Shown here: positions 13,675-29,530 of the stretch, one piece after another
Numbering within the stretch: position 1 is the first letter of the stretch
Layout: each line of letters begins with the position of its first letter
DNA from: Syngnathus acus
Lineage: Eukaryota > Chordata > Actinopteri > Syngnathiformes > Syngnathidae
Direction: 5' to 3'
Length of the DNA stretch: 64,000 nucleotides
Assembly: GCF_901709675.1 (NCBI RefSeq)
Contig: NC_051087.1
Location: 4,793,001-4,857,000 of the forward strand
Notes under the pieces: generated by a model
Database searches by the model: none
Told to the model about the DNA's origin: nothing
The model's input: the letters and a program-made list of their open reading frames with translations, nothing else
Position numbers and translations under genes: made by a program

Positions 13675-13936
13675 CCTCTCCGGTCACCCGCGGTACCTCA
13701 CCGACGACTCCGCATGGCTTTTTATTCCACCCCCTCCTCCGATGCTCCTTCCTTGGCGTCACTTTTACTTGACCACCATCGTTGGGAGGTGAGTTCAAGT
13801 GATGGAGAAAACATCGGAGAAGAGGCTACTTCCACATCCGCTAGAGGAAAAGTTGACACATTCGTCAACTCAAATAAATAAAAATAAAAATCAATCATAG
13901 AACAAAGTCCTTTTTTGAGGAGAAATCAATTCCCAG

Positions 13937-14362
13937 TTAGGAGAGGAGGAGGCAAGTGTCCAAGTTTGAGAAGCAGCCAGGATGCTGCGCAACAGCAGCG
14001 AGGAGTCGAGGACTCTGAAATTTCAAATAAATAAATAAAAATGACATCATCGACTAACACAGTGCATTACATTGAGTTCCATACGCTATTTTAACCAGAT
14101 TGAGGTAAGTAAACACTGAAGCTTGCTTTTTTTTTTTTTTTTAAAGTGCGTCACAATACCTTTTCCCACGTCTCCCCGTTTAGAGCGTCTGCTATTTCCA
14201 CCTCATGGAAGTCCCACAGGGGGTTGTGGTGAGAGCTGTCTGCTATGTCGGTGTTGAAGTCCTCCTCCGCCGCAGGCTGGTTCAGCTCCAGAGCTCCGCA
14301 CACGGAGGGAGAAGAGCCAGGATGGAGATTGGGAAAAGCCCCCCCCCCTCGCTCTCCTCCAT
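13937..14362 (-). CDS. Unrecognised candidate coding exons (small gene, or alternative first exon of RHBDL3), frame broken at a poly-G run
   Basis: Exon A 14362-14160 opens with ATG in a good context (GAAATGG). The open, protein-like frame (GALELNQPAAEEDFNTDIAD; NPLWDFHEVEIADALNGETW) is one base off that ATG; the shift falls in a run of ten G at about 14340-14348. Exon A ends EK at a GTATTG donor, phase 0. A candidate exon B, 14014-13937, starts after tttcag and reads SPRLLAAVAQHPGCFSNLDT, with a TAA at 13939-13937. The acidic first part has no recognised domain. Exon A lies about 490 bp upstream of RHBDL3 exon 1 on the same strand and also ends in phase 0, so it could instead be an alternative RHBDL3 first exon. 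The frame break may be a homopolymer error, a polymorphism or a real lesion. Confidence 0.4.
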
Positions 14363-15639
14363 TTCAGCAGCTGACTGTCACTCACACGCTTGGTTGAAGT
14401 CATGTATTTGTTCCTTTTATGTTGCTGTTGAGTGTTGTTATACTGATTGTATTGTGAACTTAATGGCAGAATCTGTCGTTTCTATAACCGAAACTAAATT
14501 GCCCTTTCTCCGTCGAGTGAGCTACAATAAATAAATAAAAATAAATAAATGCTCGGGGAAGTTCAGACAAGCACCCATATATTAACTGGAGACGTCACAT
14601 AATAGTGAGTGTGAGGGTGCCTGGAGGATGTGACAGAAGCTTAGCAGATGTTGCAATAGCGATAGAATGGTGTAAAAGCAAGATTTGTTTTGCTGCAAAA
14701 AAATATCTACGGCCAGTAATAGGCTTTAGTGAGAATAACCTAAAATATGGCAAGATTTAACAAATGAGTCCGTTCTAAATTGGTTTTAATTGGATTTTCT
14801 CTGCCATACTGCCATCTAGTGTTAAGGGGGAAACCGTTGTTAAATTGGACTATATTGTGGGGGTAAAACAGCTCACGTCTCTTTTGCTCATCAAGTCCGC
14901 TGGAATAGAAAGCATCGATAAAGTGTATAGAAAAATGCAGATGATGTCAAAACAGAAAATTTGGATTTATTGTTTCCAAAAGTTGGGGCCTGGTAAACAC
15001 TGTACAGTCAATTGCACTGTGGGCAGTTGTACATTACAGACTGACATGGTTGTATCTTCTGCTGCAGGGAAGTTCTTTCAATATTTCAAAATGACCACCA
15101 GGGTGTTTTTGCACTTTCAGCTACATAGCACATAATGATGGCAAGTTATGCATGGAATGTGGTCAGAAAATATGAAACATGCAAGTGTATTGCAGCAAGA
15201 CTGTAAATTGAACCGTTCAAATTCCTCATCCACTCGATTGGCCATAAAAGGCAAAAAATAAATACTATCAATGCTTAAGTGTCAAGCTCAGAGTTATTTA
15301 CAGTATGTACACTATCACTATTTAAAATATTGCATCTCTTACACAGCTTGACAAGTTCACTCAACAGGAAACTGGTGTGGGGGGGGCTTTTTTTTTTTTT
15401 ATCAAACAGACCCTTATTCCCTTGTAATACACTTCCATTCGCAGCTGCTTGTTATATTCCTCCAAAATAAATATATTGGGTTTTTTTTTCTCCACACATG
15501 TACAATAAGCAAAATGAAACACATTTCAAACAGAAACATTGCAAAATTGCATTTTCTTCTTCTGTCTCCTTTAAGTTGACTGTCTTAATACTTTTGTTCC
15601 TTTACGTATAGAAGAGTTTGTGGGAGGTAATGAGAAGCA
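14363..15639. other. Intergenic region and probable RHOT1 3' UTR; no gene seen
   Basis: AT-rich sequence downstream of RHOT1 on the minus strand. The 3' UTR should lie in its upper part (below 15640), but I found no clear AATAAA on that strand. Open frames are short and unlike proteins. Confidence 0.5.
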
Positions 15640-22428
<6,789 letters not shown>

Positions 22429-23272
22429 CGTCCCTGGTGTGTTGTTCACCTACGCCACGGTCGCACAACTTGTCACACATTTATGCTCCCGTGGGCAAGG
22501 AGGACGCGCACAAGCCTCCAGCTAGCAAGATAGCTAGCTAGCCGCTACGTTTGCATGTCACGGCGCCGATAGCAAGTGGAAAAGCAAAAATATTTGTAAG
22601 ATACGCCGTTTATGTTACCAAGTGAGTCGTAAGACATAAAGTGCAGAGCGAACCCTCGGCGTAAGTGCAGGGAGCTTGGCTAATCTACTCTGACGGAATT
22701 TAGCAGGAGGTAGCTAGTTTCTTTGACCACGCCCCTCCAAATCAGCTGACCGAGATAGGGAAGTGACGATTGTAAAAAATAAATAAGAAAAGAAAATTAA
22801 CTAGAAAAAATACCTCTGAAAAAACAGAAACTAAAAGTTATTAAAACAACCTTACACTTTTATTTTATTAATATTACATTACAATTTAAATCTACGGCTC
22901 TCCCACGACCCTAATGAGAACAAACGGTTTGATGTTCAAAAAGTTATGACAACAGGAAAGTTAAAAATAAAAAATGAAAAAATAAAACAGGCCAGGAGGT
23001 AACTTAACATAACTTTTCAACTTTGGCATAAATTCTGCTATTGTAAATACAGATCAAGTCCCTTTTTTTTTTTTTAAACGCGGTTTGGAAAATAAAATTG
23101 ACAAAACAAACGATATGAAAAAAAAGAGATCTACGGAACGTAAAGCCATGTGCTTGTTTACACCGGACATTTTTAACGCATCGGACAGCAACTACGGGAC
23201 CGAACAACAGAATACTTAACGCAATGACCCAATTAATATAACAGTTAGTTTTGAAAGACTTCAGTAGTAAAC
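22429..23272. promoter_or_regulatory. Divergent RHOT1/TEFM promoter region
   Basis: Only 844 bp separate the two start codons, which point away from each other. The part near RHOT1 contains a GC-box-like ccacgcccctcc (about 22727-22738) and is richer in CpG than its surroundings; the middle is AT-rich. Both genes serve mitochondria, so a shared promoter is plausible, but exact start sites are not visible. Confidence 0.55.
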
Positions 23273-25288
23273 ATGTGGGTCGTCAGGCGAGTGTTGTCGT
23301 CTGTTGCCCATAGCCGTAAGTAGCATTCAGGTACCTATTTCATTGCAGCGCCTGGATAGTTTGCTCGCACAAATTGTGATTTACATGTAAAATCGTTTCC
23401 AACTAACACGTTTGCTCACGCTGTTTTAAAACGATCGATCCAATGCAAAATGAAAAACTTACTAAGAATGTCAAAGGTGGTAAAAGTCTTCACTGTCTAG
23501 ATCACACGCGTTCATACCGTTGTGGACGACGACAAATAATACGAATTGGTCAAGAATGACAAATGGGTGTGTGTTTGTGTGTGTGGGGGCGGGCACATCT
23601 TAAAGGTATACTTTTTTCCTCCCCAGGACAAAGAGGAGATTTTGGAAAATCAAAGCCGGTGTCTTACACTGACAGAGTACTGCATATTCGTGATGTGTCA
23701 GAATCTAAACGGCTGTTGAATTAAGTGCTCTGAATTTTCATTATATTCTAATCCACATGAATAGCCAATTAAGCAGATAAAATAGCGTAAGAATTACAAA
23801 GTGCAGCTAATCGTTTTTAAACGTTCGTAGTAAAAGTTGTTTGTTTATAAAATACAGATACCTGAATGTGTACTTACCAGCCGTAATAAACAGCTTGTGT
23901 TCCCTGTGTAGGTCGGTATATTGGTCACCCAGGCTTGCTCCGCTACCCGCGACCAGGTTCCCCCTCCGAGATGGAGCTGCGCTACCTTCAGTGCACGTGC
24001 TGCTGGAGGAGCAGAATCCCAGTGGCGGGATTCGAGAGCCTCAACAGCACCATCTCACCACCCTGCGAAGAGGATGATGACAGCGAGGGGCCCGCCGCTC
24101 CTCTCGATGCCTGCTACACCTCGGAGCAACGCGACGCCATCCTCTCGTTGCTCAACAACGCCTCGCTCACCGAGCTGGCGGGCGTCAAGCTCCTCCGAGG
24201 GCGTAAGTCGGCCAATATCGTGGAGTACCGGAGCAAACACGGCCCCTTTAAGACACTGGAGAGCGTGGTTAACGTGCCGCTGCTTAAGCACAAGAGCGCT
24301 CTTGTGGTGTTTGAGTCCATCCTCAACCCGGGGAAGAGGAAGAGGGCGCGCATCCAGCTAGCAAAGTTTATCAGGCCTGAGGTGGACAGGTCCTGGCTGG
24401 AGGTAAAGATCCTTGTGGCTTTACACCAGCAATGATGGTTCTTTTTGCCCCAGACCACAATGTAATTGGCAAGATACTGTTGATGAATTGTTTGATGAAT
24501 CTTGTTTTTACGATGTCATTGCGAAATCCAGGATGCCAGTTCCATCGTTTCACTCGTGTGCGCCACTAATCGAATAGCGTGGGCACACGTGGGCCCAGGG
24601 ATGACCGTCATGGACTGGCAGCACCTTGATTGTCCAAACTTCTTAAAGGGCACCTACATGGCGTCGTCATACTTAAACGACGTGAGTCTCGTTCTTGATT
24701 TCTTCATTGTTCTTTAATGGATGACCTACCTCGTGGTGCGAAAATGGCGTGCGACTTTGCGAGCATCCAGGTGTCAGCGGTGGTGTCCCTCCTCCCTTCG
24801 GCGGACTTTTACATCATCGAGAAGCCCTCCATTTCCGTTCAGAACACGGCGCTGTTCCCAGTCATGGCGCACTTGAGGGCGGTGGAGGCCATGTTGTTTG
24901 CGCTCCTGGAGCCCAGAAACTTCCCACAGGACACCAACATTCCTCCCAGGTTCGGGGCTTTTTCTTTGAGGTTGACTTTCTGATGACGCCGACATCTTAA
25001 GCAGAATCTTCTCATGACAGAGTTCTGAACATGATGCGGACTGCCGTGGGACGCCACTTCGGACTCATGGTGGGCGAGTCACGGACTAGCGGGGCGCAGG
25101 TGGTGCGGCGGCTGATGACGGAGTCCGTGACACAGAAGATGCCACGGATCAACTTCCCGCCAGAGCTGCTGGTCAAATACAGGAACTGGTTCCAGATGAG
25201 CAGCAGAAGAGGCGGAGGAGAAGAGCTCTGCGACGCTCTGCTGCAAGCGCTGGCTTTTTACGAGCTGCTCAGCAAATCCTCTGCTTAG
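23273..25288 (+). CDS. tefm: TEFM, mitochondrial transcription elongation factor, complete
   Basis: Exons: 23273-23315, 23912-24402, 24532-24681, 24771-24949 and 25021-25288. They sum to 1131 nt, 376 aa (human 360). The start MWVVRRVLSSVAHSRRYIGH has the Arg-rich, acid-free look of a mitochondrial presequence. Residues about 70-135 hold the tandem helix-hairpin-helix region (SEQRDAILSLLNNASLTELA; GVKLLRGRKSANIVEYRSKH). The C-terminal two thirds is the RNase H-like fold seen in TEFM (RIAWAHVGPGMTVMDWQHLD; HFGLMVGESRTSGAQVVRRL). TEFM binds mitochondrial RNA polymerase (POLRMT), makes it processive and suppresses termination at CSBII. The start of exon 4 (acceptor catccag at 24770) has a weak pyrimidine tract, so that boundary is the least certain. 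Confidence 0.95.
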
Positions 25289-26276
25289 GCATCTGGCAAC
25301 GCACACAAAGACACTTTAGCTGGTAGCCGGCAAACTTCTTATACTATTACTTGGTTCTCCAGTGTGAGAAATTATGCAACAAGATCTGTGAAAATGATTT
25401 GCTGGATTTTTGTTATTTTAAATGATTATTTCAGGTCTAAATTGGCAGATGATTGCGATCTTGAAATATGAAAGCCGTATACAATGTTCATATGATTAAA
25501 AACCGGGAGTATCGAATGTTTCTACATACATTGGGGGTGCTATAAAAAGAATCTATTTGATTGGATACCTTCTCATCGCACACTCTGCGATAGTTGCTGG
25601 TTGCTGCGCGGATTTGCAGCGGCTAAAATGCTGCGTTGGCTATTTGGCGGTGAGCAACAGGAGCGTGGAGTTTGATTTAAAAAAAAAAGAGGGCAGTGAC
25701 TCACGGATGACCCGTCAATGCTTGCATCGACAACTCAAAACGAGCATTCTGCTCAAGCAATGCGGCCTGGAAGGGAACATCTACAAAGGGCTTGAAAAAT
25801 AAACCACGTAAATACATAGTGTATGTACACTACAAAGTCACTGGCCAAGCCTCACTCACACAAATTCAACCTTGTTTTGCCAGGATATAAGTGAAGACAA
25901 TTTGAAGGAAGATCTGGATTCGCGGAATCGAAATTCAACCCTTCGCCATGTATCATTCAGAACAAGGATTGATCATTTTATTATAGGGGGGGGGAAAAAG
26001 AACAATCGAGTTTGATAAGCAAAATGCGCATACAGTGGCAAACCTAAGCCAAAAATTAATGATTAAATGCGCCGACAGTGAGCGGCAAAGGTAAGCTTAA
26101 TCAACGACTAAATACGCCTAGTGGCAAAACTGAACTAAATGCACCTACAGTGGTAAATGGAAGCTTAATCAATGCCTAAATGCGCCTATAGTGGCAAATC
26201 AACGGCAGAATGCATGCAGTGGTCAATCAATGGCTGGCGGTCACTTTTTCTCCCTCCGCCTTCGGCTTGCTGTCTT
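25289..26276. other. Spacer between convergent TEFM and the Ig-like gene; holds both 3' UTRs
   Basis: An ATTAAA at 25495-25500, about 207 bp after the TEFM stop, is a candidate polyadenylation signal. The right half carries a short tandem array (26020-26235) that may lie in the 3' UTR of the minus-strand Ig-like gene. No other gene is seen. Confidence 0.5.
26020..26235. repeat. Degenerate tandem array built on 'ctaaatgcgcctacagtggc'
   Basis: Six related copies of aaatgcgc(c/a)tacagtggcaaa begin near 26022, 26064, 26108, 26137, 26176 and 26208, spaced about 30-45 bp, partly with agcttaatcaa between them. Confidence 0.75.
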
Positions 26277-29264
26277 CTAGGCGGCCAGCTGAAGCAGCAG
26301 ATGCACCAGGGTGACCGTCACCAGCAGAGCAGGTGAGTAGGACAGGCCGCCGACGCCGCCGCCGTGATCGCCGGCGCCCTTGCCCGTGCCCTTGCCCTCG
26401 CCCAAATTGACTTGGTCAGTGCCGCTGTTACTGCTGCCGCCGCCGCCGCTGTTGTCCTTGCCGTTCTCAGTTGACTCCTTTTTGGCGCCGCCCGCATTGG
26501 TTCCTGACACACCTGAATGGGAGAATGGCAATTGGAGAAGGTCAGGTGGCAACGTTTGAACTTGCCGCACACTTTTGCGCGCAGTACTGCGAGTGCGGTT
26601 TGTAAAACAAAAAGTGCTGCTGAATGGGCTTGCTTATTGGTTGGTTTCCACTGCCAATGAAATGCAAAATGTTTTCGGGTCAATCAAACTCACCCGGAAT
26701 GTTGACGGTGAAGGACTCTTCGTCGGCAGCGTTGTAGCTGGCCGTGTAGGTTCCCGCGTCGTTTGCTACCAGGTTGGTGATCCTCAGCTTAATGTCATCT
26801 GTTCCGCTTTTGACGTATTTGACACCGGTAAGAGGTTTGTTGTCCTTCTTCCAGACGACCTTTTTGGTAGCTGTGCTTCCGACTTTCAATACGAGGTCTT
26901 TGTTCAGGGTGCCCTCGCACGTCTTGGGTGTGGCACTGTTGCCCGTGCAGATTGGCGCCACTGCCAGCACAAGAAAAGCACAAGTGACCAAAGGGAAAGA
27001 AATGGTGCACAAGAAGTGGCAAGCGGCTTGCCTTGGACGTCGAACACTTCTGGCTTTGCGAGGCCGCCTTCCGCGGCCGTGTACTCTCCCTCGTCCCCGG
27101 CTGCCAGATCCAGGATCGTCAGGGGAACGTTGTTGGGGGCAGGCAAGGTGTACTTATCTCCACTAACGGGGACGGTTCCCTTCGTCCAGTCGACCTCCTT
27201 TGTAGCAGTGGTTGTTGAGATCTTCAATTGGAGCTCTCCACCCTGCTTGCCCTTGCATGTCACCGTTTCAGACTGCTTGCCCGTGCAGACTGGTACCACT
27301 GCCAGCACAAGAAAAGCACAAGTGACCAAAGGGGAAAGAAATGGTGCACAAGAAGTGGCAAGCGGCTTGCCTTGGACGTCGAACATTTCTGGATTTGTGA
27401 GGCCGCCGTCCGTGGCCGTGTAGGTTCCCTCGTCGCCTTCTTGCAGTTTCAGGATAGTCAGTACTTTTTTGTTGCTAGGATCGAACTGAGACTTATCAGT
27501 GTCTGCCACAATTGGAGTAGTTCCTTTCTTCCATTTGACAAGCTTGCTAGCTGTGCCTGCGATTGTCAATTTGACGGTTTCGCCCTTCTTGCGCTTGCAC
27601 GTCACAGCTGAGCCACCAGTGTTGCCCTTGCATTCGTCTGTTGTCTGCACTGTTGCCAGCACTACAAAAGCAGAAGAGGGCAAAGTATATCATCACTCAC
27701 TCACTCTGGTCTGGTCTGTGTGCAAAGTACACATTTGAGGAAAGACTGTTAGACGCTATTTGCCGTTTTCATTTCTGAATATTCCTTTAGCCATTGTCAA
27801 TTGTTGTCTTTGTTATGTTACTTTTTGGTTTGCGAGAGAAAGAGTTGGCACTGGCCCCAAACAGTAATCCGCTATTAATAAGACCAAATTTAATTCACCC
27901 TTCTTGTTTGTTCCATGAGCGGTTTGAAATGTTTGGTTTTGGACAGGCTTTCTTTGAACCAAAGATAACATTTTCATTCCCTGGCAATGAAAGTGGTTTG
28001 AAAGGTTTTGTTTGAAATAGGCTTTGTTTGAAACCAAGATAACATTTTGTTTATATTCAAAATACGCATGTTTAAAAAAAATCAGAATTTATTCTTAATT
28101 GCAAGTGGTTTGAAATGTTTCTTTAAATAGGCTTTCTTTGAAACCAAGGTAACATTTTGAAAATATTCAAACCACGTCATGATCGGTTTGAAAATGGAAA
28201 CTGATTCCCTTTGTTGGAAAAAAAATTCTTTAGAATGTATACGGTTTGCAATGAAAATGGTTTTAAATGTTTTGTTTTAAATGGGCTTTCTTTGAAACCA
28301 AGGCAACACTTACAAATGTGATTTCCTTTGTTTAAAAAAAAATCGGAATTCATTCTTAACAGTGTATACCGTTTGCAATCAAAGTTTCCATGAGTGGTTT
28401 TGAATGTTGTTTTTTCTTTAAAAAGGCTTTCTTTGAAATCAAGGTAACATATTTTATCTATAGTCAAAAAACGCCATGTTCCGTTTGAAAATGCAAAATG
28501 TGATTTAATTTTTTTTTTTTTTTAAAAAGTCGGAATTCATTCTTAACAGTGAATACCGTTTGCAATCAAAGTTTCCATGAGTGGTTTTGAATGTTGTTGT
28601 TTTATTTAAAAGGCTTTCTTTGAAATCAAGGTAACATTTTGATTATCTGCAGTCAATAAACGCCATGTTCCGATTGAAAATGCAAAATGTGATTGCCTTT
28701 AATTTTTTTTTAAAAATCGCAATTCATTCTTAACAGTGTATACCGTTTGCAACGAGTGGTTTAGAAGTTGTTGTTTTTTTAAAGGCTTTGTTTGAAATCA
28801 AGGTAACATTTTGATTAACTACGTATATTAAATAAAAAACACCACGTTGTTTCAAAATGCAAAATGTGATTCCTTTAACTGTTGGGGAAATCAAGTCTGA
28901 ATTAATTCTTTTTAAGAGTATACCGTTTGCACATATATACATTTTTTAAATAGGCTTTCTTTGAAATCAAGGTAAAGTTATCTATCTTCAAAAAGCGCCA
29001 CGTTCTCTTTAAGAATGCAACATTGATTTCAATGTGTTAACAAAAATCCGAATTTATTCTTTATAGTGTATAAGTGAAGAGCTGTGGCAGAGAAAAAGCA
29101 AGGCGCACACAACAAAAGCGTCGTCTCCTAAGTCCAGTTTTATTCATGCGCCTAAAAGCTTGCGCAAAATGGTTAGCAACATAGTAATTGAATTCAACGG
29201 CCTTACCTTGCCCAAATTGCTCGCTGTACACGAGCACCAAGCACAGCAGCTTGGAGAAGTTCAT
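26277..29264 (-). CDS. Unrecognised predicted GPI-anchored protein with three non-canonical Ig-like domains
   Basis: Exons: 29264-29207, 27661-27371, 27298-27032, 26960-26694 and 26512-26277; 1119 nt, 372 aa, all junctions phase 1. Exon 1 gives a signal peptide (MNFSKLLCLVLVYSEQFGQ). Exons 2-4 each encode one Ig-like domain (97, 89 and 89 codons) with the C-strand Trp (VKWKKG, VDWTKG, VVWKKD) and the tyrosine corner (DEGTYTA, DEGEYTA, DAGTYTA). The Cys expected two residues after that Tyr is Ala in all three, and the B-strand Cys is missing too. Instead each domain begins with a C-x(9-10)-C pair. The last exon is a Gly/Ser/Asn-rich stalk (GGAKKESTENGKDNSGGGG) followed by a hydrophobic tail (SPALLVTVTLVHLLLQLAA) with no charged end, as in GPI signals. 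Introns 2 and 3 have GC donors (CAAG/GCAAGC). CD2-family first domains also lack the disulfide and CD48 is GPI-anchored, but I cannot name a family. Confidence 0.85.
26961..27031 (-). other. GC-AG intron 3 of the Ig-like gene, near-identical to intron 2
   Basis: This 71-nt intron begins GCAAGCCGCTTGCCACTTCT and ends TGTGCTGGCAG. It differs from the 72-nt intron at 27299-27370 by one G in a C/G run only. Confidence 0.9.
27299..27370 (-). other. GC-AG intron 2 of the Ig-like gene
   Basis: This 72-nt intron has donor CAAG/GCAAGC, the usual consensus context for a GC donor, and acceptor GCTGGCAG. It is the partner copy of the intron at 26961-27031. Confidence 0.9.
27900..29060. repeat. Diverged tandem (satellite-like) array in intron 1 of the Ig-like gene, units about 110-185 bp
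   Basis: The word aggctttctttgaaatcaag recurs with changes near 27947, 28018, 28130, 28285, 28427, 28611, 28784 and 28951. Between copies the order is the same: aaggtaacattttga, then a gccatgttccgtttgaaaatgc-type block, then a poly-A run with tcggaattcattcttaacag, then tgtataccgtttgcaa and gagtggttttgaatgttg. About eight units fill most of the intron. No coding exon is seen inside. Confidence 0.8.
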
Positions 29265-29530
29265 CTTCTTTCGATGATGACTAGGAAGGGAGGGAGCGTT
29301 CGGACCTGCTGCTGCTGCTGGTGCTGGAGCTGGAGCCGCGTGAAGAGGTGCGAGCAGGCGAATCCACTGAACCAAACGAGCCGAAAGAACTCAGCGAGCG
29401 AGCTTCCTATAAAGCGCTCAATCGCCGTCATCTTCAATGGCGCTTCGAAAGTTTGCACATTTGTTGCTCGTTCATTGGCTGCATTTGGGAACTTTATGAC
29501 GAGTGCGTGCGTGCGTGCGTGCGTGCGTGA
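29265..29530 (-). promoter_or_regulatory. 5' UTR and probable promoter of the Ig-like gene
   Basis: A CAG-rich leader (ccagcaccagcagcagcagc) precedes the ATG. A TATA-like ctttata (29408-29414) lies about 145 bp upstream of the ATG and an inverted CCAAT (attgg, 29474-29478) about 65 bp further out. A (GCGT)n run (29506-29529) follows. The TATA word reads better on the plus strand, so its role is uncertain. Confidence 0.35.

Noticed and set aside
24717-24770. Extension of TEFM exon 4 to an ATG at 24717 (MDDLPRGAKMACDFASIQ)
   Set aside because: There is no acceptor before it, and joining at 24771 restores the alignment with the known protein.
26575-27423. Longest open frame in the window (282 codons, plus strand) opposite the Ig-like exons
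   Set aside because: It is the antisense shadow of real exons and of the duplicated introns; it contains no recognisable domain and crosses splice sites of the supported gene.
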